From: an uncultured Eubacteriales bacterium
GTDB taxonomy: Bacteria; Bacillota; Clostridia; UBA1381; UMGS1253
Assembly (NCBI GenBank): GCA_900550065.1
Contig: URQR01000026.1
Span: 1 to 16,195, forward strand
Length of the DNA: 16,195 bases
Direction: 5' to 3'
The position numbers and the translations under genes are program-made. The notes below the pieces were generated by a model that saw nothing but the letters and a program-made list of their open reading frames with translations, was not told where the DNA came from and made no database searches. Positions 9,526-16,195 of the stretch are shown here, one piece after another (within the stretch, counting starts at the first letter, position 1; every line of letters starts with the position of its first letter).

Positions 9526-9612
9526 GAATTCTGAAATTGCTAAAGTAAAAAATTAACGAAAGTACACGGGTTTTTACGCTTTATTTTTTATGTTGGATAC
9601 CTTGTCCACCCC

Positions 9613-9641
9613 TTGACATTACGCGGTTTTATGTGTAAAAT
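9613..9641 (+). promoter_or_regulatory. Sigma-A promoter of the methyltransferase-ecf-truA run
   Basis: TTGACA (9613-9618) and TAAAAT (9636-9641) are separated by 17 nt, so transcription should begin near 9648. An in-frame ATG at 9645 would lie at or before that point, which supports translation from the ATG at 9681. Confidence 0.85.
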
Positions 9642-9680
9642 AATATGAATGTAAAAGTTTGTTACGAGAAAGGTAAAAGC

Positions 9681-10547
9681 ATGTTTAAAGCCGATACATG
9701 GACGGATTATGAATTGATTGACAGCGCGTCGGGCGAGAAGCTTGAACGCTGGGGGAGCCATATCCTGCGCCGGCCCGACCCGACGGCTGTGTGGTCGGAC
9801 AAGTCCTCGCCGCTGTGGGACAAGGCAGCGGCAGTCTACCACCGCTCGAATAAGGGCGGCGGAAGCTGGGAATATAAGGCGCGTCTGCCCGAGCGGTGGA
9901 CGGTAGGGTTTGAGGGCATGACGTTTCACATCAAGCCCATGAATTTTAAGCATACGGGCCTGTTTCCAGAGCAGGCGGCGAATTGGGTGTGGTTCCGCGA
10001 TTTAATCAAACAGGCGGACCGGCCTGTGCGCGTCCTGAACCTGTTTGCTTATACAGGCGGCGCGACGGTTGCGGCGCTTTCGGCGGGCGCGTCGGTGACG
10101 CATGTGGACGCCGCGAAGGGGATGGTATCGTGGGCGAAGGAAAACGTCAACTCCTCCGGATACAAGGATGCCGATATCCGCTACATCGTCGACGATGTGT
10201 TAAAGTTCGTCGCGCGCGAGCAGCGGCGCGGCAAAACGTACGACGCGGTGATTATGGACCCACCGTCTTACGGGCGCGGCCCGTCGGGCGAGGTCTGGAA
10301 GATTGAAAACGAGCTGTATCCGCTCGTGTGCGAGTGTATGAAAATCCTTTCGGATGCCCCCTTATTTTTTCTAATTAATTCCTATACGACGGGGCTGAAT
10401 GCCTCTGTACTGTATAATATTTTATCTTTGACGATGAAAAAGCGTTTCGGCGGCACGATTGATGCGGACGAGCTTGGTATCCCGATGCGCGCAAAGCCGG
10501 GGCTGTGTCTCCCGTGCGGTATCTCGGGCCGGTGGCAGGCAAATTGA
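9681..10547 (+). CDS. Class I SAM-dependent methyltransferase (RlmI/RlmK-like catalytic domain)
   Basis: The sequence shows a Rossmann-type SAM-binding motif VLNLFAYTGG (residues 118-127), an acidic/second-strand region THVDAAKGMVSWAKENV, and a catalytic motif MDPPSYGRG (Asp193-Pro-Pro). This set is typical of the 23S rRNA m5C methyltransferase family around RlmI and RlmK C-terminal domains. At 288 residues it lacks the N-terminal PUA domain of RlmI. The real substrate, probably an rRNA or tRNA base, is not shown by the sequence. The start is placed at the ATG at 9681, with GAGAAAGG upstream, because an earlier in-frame ATG at 9645 overlaps the promoter. It is the first gene of the plus-strand run, 40 nt before ecfA1. 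Confidence 0.85.
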   Translation: MFKADTWTDYELIDSASGEKLERWGSHILRRPDPTAVWSDKSSPLWDKAAAVYHRSNKGGGSWEYKARLPERWTVGFEGMTFHIKPMNFKHTGLFPEQAANWVWFRDLIKQADRPVRVLNLFAYTGGATVAALSAGASVTHVDAAKGMVSWAKENVNSSGYKDADIRYIVDDVLKFVAREQRRGKTYDAVIMDPPSYGRGPSGEVWKIENELYPLVCECMKILSDAPLFFLINSYTTGLNASVLYNILSLTMKKRFGGTIDADELGIPMRAKPGLCLPCGISGRWQAN

Positions 10548-10587
10548 GAAACGCGAAGAAATCTACTTTTGAAACGGCGGTTTGCAG

Positions 10588-11421
10588 ATGATTAAAACCG
10601 AAAATTTACGATATAATTACGAAAATGAAGACGACGAGAGCGTGGTTGAGGTCTTAAAGGGCGTGGACTTGGAACTCCACAAGGGGCAGTTTGTCGCCAT
10701 CGTGGGGCACAACGGCTCGGGGAAGTCGACGCTTGCAAAGCACTTTAACGCGGTGCTGTTGCCATCGGGCGGCAAGGTGTATGTCGAGGGGCTTGACACG
10801 GCGGACGAGGCGCTGCTGTTTGAGATTCGGCGGCGCGTCGGTATGGTGTTCCAAAACCCGGACAACCAGATTGTCGCGACAATTGTGGAAGAGGACGTTG
10901 CGTTTGCGCCGGAAAACCTCGGCGTTGCGCCGAAGGAAATCCGTGAGCGGGTCGATAAGGCGTTAAAAGCGGTCGGCATGTACGAGCGCCGGCTCGACGC
11001 ACCGCATATGCTCTCCGGCGGACAGAAGCAGCGGATTGCAATCGCGGGGATTTTAGCGATGAACCCGAAATATATTATCTTAGACGAGCCGACGGCGATG
11101 CTCGACCCAATCGGGCGGCGCGAAGTCATGAATACGGTGCGCCGGCTCAACAAAGAGGAAAATATGACCGTTTTGCTGATTACGCACTACATGGATGAGG
11201 CGGCGCTCTCCGACCGGATTATCGTAATGCGCGGCGGGCAGGTGCTGCTCGACGGCACACCAAAGGAGGTCTTTGTGCAGACGGAGAAGCTCAAAAGCAC
11301 AGGGCTTGACATTCCGCAGGCGGCGGAGCTGATTCACGAGCTTGCTGCGGCGGGGCTTCCGGTCAAAAAGGACGCGATTACGGTCGACGAATGTGTAGAG
11401 GAGATTATGAAGCTGTTATGA
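10588..11421 (+). CDS. ecfA1: Energy-coupling factor transporter ATP-binding protein EcfA1
   Basis: This is one of two ABC ATPases that power ECF vitamin and metal uptake; with EcfA2 and EcfT it forms the shared energising module at the inner face of the membrane. The 278-residue protein has Walker A GHNGSGKST (40-48), a Q-loop VFQNPDNQIVATIVEEDVAF diagnostic for EcfA1, the signature LSGGQ (142-146), Walker B YIILDEPTAMLDP (from 162) and the switch His200. The ATG at 10588 gives the usual N-terminus MIKTENLRYNYE. A TTG two codons earlier is less likely. The ribosome binding site is weak (GGCGG). Its stop overlaps the start of ecfA2. Confidence 0.96.
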   Translation: MIKTENLRYNYENEDDESVVEVLKGVDLELHKGQFVAIVGHNGSGKSTLAKHFNAVLLPSGGKVYVEGLDTADEALLFEIRRRVGMVFQNPDNQIVATIVEEDVAFAPENLGVAPKEIRERVDKALKAVGMYERRLDAPHMLSGGQKQRIAIAGILAMNPKYIILDEPTAMLDPIGRREVMNTVRRLNKEENMTVLLITHYMDEAALSDRIIVMRGGQVLLDGTPKEVFVQTEKLKSTGLDIPQAAELIHELAAAGLPVKKDAITVDECVEEIMKLL

Positions 11422-12260
11422 TCGTATGCGAAAACGTATGCCATACTTATCAGGCGGGTTCCCCGTTTGAGAAGGCGGCGCTTAAGGACATTAATTTACA
11501 TATTACTGCGGGCGAACTCGTCGCAATTATTGGGCACACCGGCTCGGGCAAGTCGACGCTGATCCAGCACTTTAATGCACTGCTGAAGCCTACGTCGGGA
11601 CGGGTGTTGATTGACGGGGTTGATACGAGTACGCCGAAGCAGGATTTACGCGCAGTGCGCAAGAAGGTGGGCTTGGTGTTCCAGTATCCGGAGCATCAGC
11701 TCATGGAGGAAACGGTACGTAAGGACATCGCGTTTGGACCGCGCAATCTCGGCCTGCCGGAGAACGAAATCGAGGACCGCGTTCTGGTCGCGGCAAAGTC
11801 GATTGGACTGAAGGACGAGCTTTTGGACAAGTCACCGTTCGAGCTGTCCGGCGGGGAAAAGCGTCGCGTCGCGATTGCGGGCGTATTGGCGATGGAGCCG
11901 GATGTACTCGTATTAGATGAGCCAACGGCTGGACTTGACCCGGCGGGGCGCGACGAGCTGCTCGATTTGGTCCTCCAGCTTAACGACTGCGGCATGACGA
12001 TTGTGCTCGTATCACACAGTATGGAGGACGTTGCCCGGACGGCACGGCGCATTATCGTAATCAATGATACGAGAATCGCGTACGACGGCAGCGTAGCGGA
12101 GGTGTTCTCGCATGTGCGGGAACTGACGGATATGGGGCTTTCTGTGCCGCAGGTCAGCCTTGTGATTGACCGCCTGCGCGCACGCGGTGTGGATTTGCCG
12201 GGCGACATCTATACGGTGGAGCAGGCGCGCGACGCGCTGCTCAGGCTTTTGAGAAAATAG
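11418..12260 (+). CDS. ecfA2: Energy-coupling factor transporter ATP-binding protein EcfA2
   Basis: This is the second ATPase of the ECF module, pairing with EcfA1. From the ATG at 11418 it is 280 residues, with Walker A GHTGSGKST (39-47), a Q-loop VFQYPEHQLMEETVRKDIAFGP characteristic of EcfA2, the signature LSGGEKRR (from 143), Walker B VLVLDEPTAGLDP (Asp167, Glu168) and a switch His in VSHSMEDVA. The start codon overlaps the ecfA1 stop as ATGA (11418-11421), so translation is probably coupled and the two ATPases made in equal amounts. An earlier in-frame start at 11391 would only add residues read across ecfA1. Twelve bases separate it from the GNAT-like gene. Confidence 0.96.
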   Translation: MIVCENVCHTYQAGSPFEKAALKDINLHITAGELVAIIGHTGSGKSTLIQHFNALLKPTSGRVLIDGVDTSTPKQDLRAVRKKVGLVFQYPEHQLMEETVRKDIAFGPRNLGLPENEIEDRVLVAAKSIGLKDELLDKSPFELSGGEKRRVAIAGVLAMEPDVLVLDEPTAGLDPAGRDELLDLVLQLNDCGMTIVLVSHSMEDVARTARRIIVINDTRIAYDGSVAEVFSHVRELTDMGLSVPQVSLVIDRLRARGVDLPGDIYTVEQARDALLRLLRK

Positions 12261-12272
12261 TGGAGGCGCAGC

Positions 12273-12773
12273 ATGATTCGATTTGCCTTTTTGGATAAAC
12301 GGGAAAAGGTACAATATGCGCAACGGTTATTTAACTTGCTATATGCGAACATGTCGGTCATCGCGCCGACAGGATATACCTATCAGGAAGACTTTGCCGC
12401 TTGGTCGGCGGCGGTATTGCCTGCGCTGGACAAGCCGCAGCGGCAGATTGTTTGTATCTATGATGACGAGGCATTTATCGGCTATTTTCAGTACTATGTG
12501 AATGATGATTTGTTTATGATGGAAGAAATTCAGTTTTTACGCAGTTACCAATCGGAAAAACAGCTGTTCCGGCGGCTTTATACGTTTTTACTACCGCAGC
12601 TGCCCGCCGGTATTTGCTTTGTTGAGGCTTATGCAAATAAGAAAAATATAAAATCACAGGAAATTTTAAAGCATTTAGGGCTTTCTGTGACAAAGGAAAA
12701 TGAGACCAATTTACACTACAGAGGAAATTACATGGATTTAGTAAATTGGTGCACTAAAGAAAAGATAAATTAA
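12273..12773 (+). CDS. GNAT-like acetyltransferase, function unknown
   Basis: This 166-residue protein looks like a GNAT-fold acyltransferase with low sequence conservation. The centre (about 65-105) gives the strand-strand-helix pattern expected of the acetyl-CoA site (IVCIYDDEAFIGYFQYY, then MEEIQFLRSYQSEKQLFRRLYTFLL). The C-terminal AYANKKNIKSQEILKHLGL resembles the usual GNAT Asn...Ser helix followed by a GF-like turn. The normal Gly-rich acetyl-CoA loop (Q/R-x-x-G-x-G/A) is replaced by YQSEKQ, so catalysis is uncertain. GGAGG lies just before the ATG. It sits between ecfA2 and ecfT with gaps of 12 and 18 nt, so it is cotranscribed, and it is more AT-rich than its neighbours, especially in the 3' third. 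No specific function can be assigned. Confidence 0.65.
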   Translation: MIRFAFLDKREKVQYAQRLFNLLYANMSVIAPTGYTYQEDFAAWSAAVLPALDKPQRQIVCIYDDEAFIGYFQYYVNDDLFMMEEIQFLRSYQSEKQLFRRLYTFLLPQLPAGICFVEAYANKKNIKSQEILKHLGLSVTKENETNLHYRGNYMDLVNWCTKEKIN

Positions 12774-12791
12774 ACCACATAGGAGAAAACC

Positions 12792-13607
12792 ATGCTCAAG
12801 GATATTACACTCGGACAATACTTTCCGGGCGACTCGCCCATACACAGGCTTGACCCGCGGGTCAAGATTCTGTTGACAATGGCATACATTATTTTACTCT
12901 TTTTGGTGAAGAATTTTACTGGCTTCGCCTTGTTTGCCGTGTTTACGTTCGTGGTGATTGGCGTGGCGAAGATTCCATTGCGGTTTGTTGTAAAGGGACT
13001 AAAGCCCTTGCTATTTATTATCGTGTTTACCGGTATTATCAACATTTTTATGACCCCGGGCACGATCGCGTTTCAAATTCCGTACACGTGGATAACGGCA
13101 ACGTGGGAAGGGATGCGCATGGCGGCGTTTATGATTGTGCGTTTAACGTTTTTAATCATGGGCACGTCGCTTCTGACGCTGACGTCGTCGCCGATTACAC
13201 TGACAGACGGAATAGAGCATTTGCTCTCGCCGTTTAAGAAAATCGGCGTGCCGGCGCACGAGCTGGCGATGATGATGACGATTGCGATTCGGTTTATCCC
13301 GACGCTTTTGGAGGAAACGGAAAAGATTATGAAGGCGCAGACCTCGCGCGGGGCCGACTTTGAAACGGGCAACATCCTAAAGCGCGCGAAGGCGCTTGTG
13401 CCGCTTTTGGTTCCGCTCTTTATCAGCGCGTTCCGGCGCGCGGACGAGCTTGCGCTCGCGATGGAGTGCCGCTGCTACAACGGCGGTACGGGCCGGACAC
13501 GTATGAAGCAGCTTCAAATTACAAAAGGCGACATCTCCTGTACGGCGGTGGCGCTTGTTTCGATGGCAATTGCCACAACGGTTGGATACTTGACGTTTCT
13601 GCTTTAA
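12792..13607 (+). CDS. ecfT: Energy-coupling factor transporter transmembrane protein EcfT
   Basis: EcfT is the membrane subunit linking the EcfA1/A2 ATPases to interchangeable substrate-binding S components. The 271-residue protein begins MLKDITLGQYFPGDSPIHRLDPRVKI, a typical EcfT start. Hydrophobic segments lie near residues 27-60, 70-90, 107-130 and 250-271. The two coupling-helix motifs are recognisable but varied: the first is QTSRGADFE, where the family has Ala-Arg-Gly, and the second is AMECRCYNGGTGRTR, with Cys-Arg-Cys at the Ala-Arg-Gly position. The central arginines remain. AGGAG precedes the ATG. No S component gene is next to it, so it is likely a shared group II module. truA follows after 24 nt, a common Firmicutes order. 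Confidence 0.95.
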   Translation: MLKDITLGQYFPGDSPIHRLDPRVKILLTMAYIILLFLVKNFTGFALFAVFTFVVIGVAKIPLRFVVKGLKPLLFIIVFTGIINIFMTPGTIAFQIPYTWITATWEGMRMAAFMIVRLTFLIMGTSLLTLTSSPITLTDGIEHLLSPFKKIGVPAHELAMMMTIAIRFIPTLLEETEKIMKAQTSRGADFETGNILKRAKALVPLLVPLFISAFRRADELALAMECRCYNGGTGRTRMKQLQITKGDISCTAVALVSMAIATTVGYLTFLL

Positions 13608-13631
13608 AAAATGCCATAAAGGATTGGTGCT

Positions 13632-14390
13632 ATGCTCCGCAATATTGCTCTGCTGCTCCAGTATAAGGGCAGCGCGTACCACGGCTGGCAGCGCCAGCAA
13701 AACGCCCTGACGGTGCAGGAGACGCTTGAAGCCGTCGCTAAAAAGGTGTGCGGCCTAACCGGGACGATTACCGGCTGCGGCCGGACGGACGCGGGCGTTC
13801 ACGCTCTCTTTTATGTCTGCAACTTTTTTTCAAAGACAAAAATCCCTGACGAAAAAATTGCGTTTGCACTCAACTACAGCCTGCCGGACGACATTTGTGT
13901 CTTAGGCGCGGCGACGGTTGATATGCACTTTCACGCGCGTTACAGCGTAGTAAAAAAACGCTACCAATATAAAATTTTAAATACACCGCACGGCGATGTG
14001 TTTCAAAAGGATTTGGCATGGCACTGCCGAACGCCGCTCGATCTTGAGAGGATGCGTTTTGGCGCGCAGGCTATATTAGGCGAGCACGACTTCCGCGCGT
14101 TTTGCGCGAGCGGCGCGCAGACAAAGGATTTTGTGCGTACGGTCTACAGCTTGGATATCACGAAGCAGGACGGCATTGTGACAATAGACGTGTGTGGCAA
14201 TGGCTTTTTGTATAATATGGTACGCATCATCGCCGGTACACTCGTCTATGTTGGAACGGGGCGCATAGAGCCCGAGGCGGTAGGCGCGGTGATCGCCTCA
14301 TGCGACCGGCGGCGCGCCGGGATTACAGCTCCGCCGCATGGGCTATATATGGCGCGGGTATATTATGAGCCGGAGATTGAGTGGAAATAG
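13632..14390 (+). CDS. truA: tRNA pseudouridine(38-40) synthase TruA
   Basis: TruA converts uridines 38-40 of the tRNA anticodon arm to pseudouridine. The 252-residue protein is full length. The catalytic motif is GCGRTDAGVHA with Asp53 as nucleophile, the N-terminal strand YKGSAYHGWQRQ is typical, and later blocks YQYKILN, FRAFCASG and GFLYNMVRIIAGTL match the family. AAAGGA is present upstream of the ATG. It lies 24 nt after ecfT, an arrangement found in many Firmicutes, and 24 nt before the DUF5711-like gene, consistent with cotranscription. Confidence 0.96.
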   Translation: MLRNIALLLQYKGSAYHGWQRQQNALTVQETLEAVAKKVCGLTGTITGCGRTDAGVHALFYVCNFFSKTKIPDEKIAFALNYSLPDDICVLGAATVDMHFHARYSVVKKRYQYKILNTPHGDVFQKDLAWHCRTPLDLERMRFGAQAILGEHDFRAFCASGAQTKDFVRTVYSLDITKQDGIVTIDVCGNGFLYNMVRIIAGTLVYVGTGRIEPEAVGAVIASCDRRRAGITAPPHGLYMARVYYEPEIEWK

Positions 14391-14414
14391 GACGCAAAGC
14401 GGGTGGTGCAAAAA

Positions 14415-15623
14415 ATGAGCAGATTGGATTACAAACGAAAAAAACAAATGGAAATAGAGCGGCAGCAGCGCGGTGAAACGGGCTTTGTGTGGTTTTTGAA
14501 GCGGCATATAGGGCTGATTGTGCTGGGAATTCTTGTTTTGCTCGTCAGTGCGGCGGCCATAGCTGTCGGCCTTAACCCCGACTTTGGCGCGTCACTGTTT
14601 CACAGGGGCGCTTCGCCTCTGTATTTGGATGAAAATACGCTGTTTGAGATGCCGTATACGGCTGGTGAAACGACTGTTATAAAGGTACAAAATAATTCTG
14701 TTATCATATGTACAAAAGAAAAAATTATGAGCCTTTCCGGCGCGGGAAAAACAGAGTGGGAGCTTCCGGTACGCCTGAGCAATCCGCTCGTGTCGGTGGC
14801 GGACGGCTATATTTTAGCAGCCGACCGCGGCGGCAAGGATATTTATTTGATTCACGAGGGAAAGGTTTTACTGCAAACGGCCTCTGCGCACAATATTATC
14901 AATGCGAGCGTTGCGGCGGATGGAAGGTTTGTCGTCGTGTCGGATGAGCCGTACTATAAGGGGCTCGTCACAGTTAAGGACGCGAAGGATAACGAGGTGT
15001 TTGTGTGGCATTCCGGCACGGCTTATATCGTTGACGCTGTGCTTGGCAGCGATACGGATAATCTTGCGCTTGCAACGGTTAATACCGCCCCGTCCTCCGG
15101 CGGCGCGGGCGGCCTTTCGGGCGGCGTGCTGCTGTTTCATCTCTATGACACAGAGCCGTATCAGACCCATACTTTTGACGCAAATGTGGTGACGAATGTG
15201 TTTCGCGCGGGCAAGGGGTTTTTGGCGGTAACGGACCGGCAGTGTGTCGGTTTTGGCGCGGACGGCGCGCAAAGCTGGACGTACAGCTTTGAAGGACAAA
15301 CTATCAGTAAAATTAGCACAAGCGGCGACTTGACCGTGTTTGCGCTGGAAAGCTCCGGCGGGCGGAAAAGTATATCCGCCGTTGACAATAATGGAAAGGT
15401 GAAATGTACGATTCCGAACGTACCGAGCTTGAGCTTTATCAGCGTGGACGCAGACCGAATCGCTTATAACAACGGCAACAACATTACGGTCTGTGACAGC
15501 GCAGGAAGCGAGCTCTATTCGATTCAGACGGCAAAAAGCTTTACGGAGCTGCTGCTGTTTGACGGCGGTAAAAAGGCGGTCGGGCTGACGGGCACATCGC
15601 TTGATATTTTAGAGATTAGATAA
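14415..15623 (+). CDS. Membrane-anchored beta-propeller-like protein (DUF5711-like)
   Basis: The protein has a basic cytoplasmic N-terminus (MSRLDYKRKKQMEIERQQRG), one membrane segment at about residues 31-52 and a long extracytoplasmic part of repeating beta-rich blades. These alternate patterns such as 'VSVADGYILAADRGGKDIYLI', 'VVVSDEPYYKGLVTV' and 'RIAYNNGNNITVCDSAG', a PQQ/WD-like propeller layout. This matches what I know of the clostridial DUF5711 family, whose function is not known. The start is placed at the ATG at 14415 (402 residues), with GGTGG 8 nt upstream. GTG codons at 14403 and 14406 are alternatives. It lies between truA and cvpA; the pairing with cvpA suggests a role at the cell envelope, but that is inference. 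Confidence 0.75.
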   Translation: MSRLDYKRKKQMEIERQQRGETGFVWFLKRHIGLIVLGILVLLVSAAAIAVGLNPDFGASLFHRGASPLYLDENTLFEMPYTAGETTVIKVQNNSVIICTKEKIMSLSGAGKTEWELPVRLSNPLVSVADGYILAADRGGKDIYLIHEGKVLLQTASAHNIINASVAADGRFVVVSDEPYYKGLVTVKDAKDNEVFVWHSGTAYIVDAVLGSDTDNLALATVNTAPSSGGAGGLSGGVLLFHLYDTEPYQTHTFDANVVTNVFRAGKGFLAVTDRQCVGFGADGAQSWTYSFEGQTISKISTSGDLTVFALESSGGRKSISAVDNNGKVKCTIPNVPSLSFISVDADRIAYNNGNNITVCDSAGSELYSIQTAKSFTELLLFDGGKKAVGLTGTSLDILEIR

Positions 15624-15654
15624 GTGTTTCGCTCTATCAAAAGGAGGCGCGGGT

Positions 15655-16195
15655 ATGCCATATGTTTTGGATGCGGTAATCGCCGCAATCGTGATTATTT
15701 GTGTCGTGCGCGGCGCAAAAAAGGGGTTTATCCGCGCCGCATTTGGTATTGTGACGTTTTTGCTGGCGGCGGTACTTGCGTTTATGTTTTATGGCCCGTT
15801 TTCGGACTATGTAATTACGACGCCGGCGGGACAAACAGTGGAGCAGAATTTATACGATTCAATTTATAAGGCGGTTGCCGGCAATGCGGCGCAGCCGCAG
15901 CATGAGGGGGCAGAGCAAGCCGCACCTGAACCGGAGCAAGCCGCACCTGAACCGGAGCGGCAGAAGCCGACGGCGAACACGACAGAGGATGTGCTAAACG
16001 CGATGAAGATTCCGCAGTTTATGTTCCAGTCGGTGTTTGCGCAGAGTGATTTCCTCGTCCGCACGGCGCAGCTTACCGTTGCGGAAGCGGTGAGTAAATC
16101 GCTGGCGGGTGCATTTATGAAGCCGCTTGCCGCCAGCCAGCAGAGAATACTCCATCGCCTTCAGCAGAATATCCGGGATTTCGCCCAGCGACCGC
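15655..16195 (+). CDS. cvpA: CvpA family membrane protein, partial; last ~25 codons probably not genuine
   Basis: CvpA-family proteins are small polytopic membrane proteins (colicin V production / envelope homeostasis in proteobacteria; role in Clostridia unclear). The frame starts at ATG 15655 behind AAAGGAGG (15640-15647), the best ribosome binding site in the window. LDAVIAAIVIICVVRGAKKG and the following hydrophobic stretch (residues 25-47) are a typical CvpA N-terminus. An E/P/A-rich linker with a tandem repeat (residues 87-100) leads to a second conserved part ending AEAVSKSLAGAFM (residue 155). From there the frame stays open to the edge but turns polar (SQQRILHRLQQNIRDF) where CvpA should have a membrane helix, and the opposite strand encodes another protein. 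The gene is therefore probably broken, or the sequence chimeric, near 16117-16134. Confidence 0.75.
   Translation, partial: MPYVLDAVIAAIVIICVVRGAKKGFIRAAFGIVTFLLAAVLAFMFYGPFSDYVITTPAGQTVEQNLYDSIYKAVAGNAAQPQHEGAEQAAPEPEQAAPEPERQKPTANTTEDVLNAMKIPQFMFQSVFAQSDFLVRTAQLTVAEAVSKSLAGAFMKPLAASQQRILHRLQQNIRDFAQRP
15913..15954 (+). repeat. Perfect 21-bp tandem repeat within cvpA
   Basis: Two exact copies of a 21-bp unit (15913-15933 and 15934-15954) each encode EQAAPEP, and the next codon repeats the first of the unit. The repeat is in frame in the extramembrane linker, so copy changes would alter linker length without frameshift. Confidence 0.9.
16120..16195 (-). pseudogene. ispA: Fragment of a polyprenyl (farnesyl/geranyl) diphosphate synthase, reverse strand, truncated at a junction
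   Basis: Read on the minus strand from 16194 to 16120, the frame gives RSLGEIPDILLKAMEYSL followed by LAGGKRL. This fits the conserved N-terminal block of IspA-type trans-polyprenyl synthases (P..L..AM.YSLLAGGKRLRP), which make C15/C20 isoprenoid diphosphates. Directly after GGKRL the match stops: the next residues are HKC rather than RP, because the sequence becomes antisense cvpA. The start of the gene would lie right of the window. Either a real inversion joined ispA to cvpA or the contig end is mis-assembled. The motif match is strong but short. Confidence 0.6.

Noticed and set aside
9645..9680. Earlier ATG for the methyltransferase
   Set aside because: It sits at or before the predicted transcription start; the ATG at 9681 has a proper ribosome binding site.
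15624..15869. Short plus-strand frame directly after the DUF5711-like gene
   Set aside because: It overlaps cvpA in another frame; the cvpA frame has a much better ribosome binding site and family features.

Overview
The window reads as chromosomal DNA of an anaerobic, Gram-positive bacterium of the class Clostridia, with fairly GC-rich genes and AT-rich gaps. The evidence is the 3' part of hydF ([FeFe]-hydrogenase maturation), an ecfA1-ecfA2-ecfT-truA cluster of Firmicutes type, a CvpA gene preceded by a membrane-anchored propeller protein, Firmicutes-like sigma-A promoters and purine-rich ribosome binding sites. Genus cannot be called; an uncultured gut-type lineage is a guess.

Layout. (1) 1-440: 3' end of hydF on the plus strand. 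(2) 440-837: a gene-free stretch filled by a repeat structure, two 107-nt inverted arms of about 82% identity, each folding into local hairpins, around a central bidirectional terminator; a partial extra copy of the arm tip lies upstream. (3) 838-1293: a small Cro/C1-type repressor on the minus strand with repeated operator-like words upstream, then a strong promoter for proS. (4) 1294-3051: proS and a terminator shared with the convergent block that follows. (5) 3063-9359: a minus-strand operon in the order apgM-like, metG, alaS, hit, read from a consensus promoter at 9411-9439. (6) 9360-9680: a divergent intergenic region with back-to-back promoters and an imperfect stem-loop. (7) 9681-16195: a plus-strand run of a SAM methyltransferase, ecfA1, ecfA2, a GNAT-like protein, ecfT, truA, a DUF5711-like protein and cvpA.

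Function. The minus-strand operon is mainly translation supply (Met-tRNA and Ala-tRNA charging) led by a phosphoglycerate-mutase-family enzyme. The plus-strand run supplies the energising half of an ECF vitamin/metal transporter (two ATPases plus the T subunit, with no substrate-binding S subunit in view) together with RNA-modification enzymes.

Two things do not fit a routine chromosome. One is the structured inverted-repeat element after hydF, whose local hairpins show paired base changes between arms. The other is the last ~75 bases: the cvpA frame stops looking like CvpA, and the opposite strand encodes the conserved N-terminal motif of a polyprenyl diphosphate synthase, so the edge is a rearrangement or an assembly chimera. 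No tRNA, rRNA, CRISPR array or transposase gene was seen.
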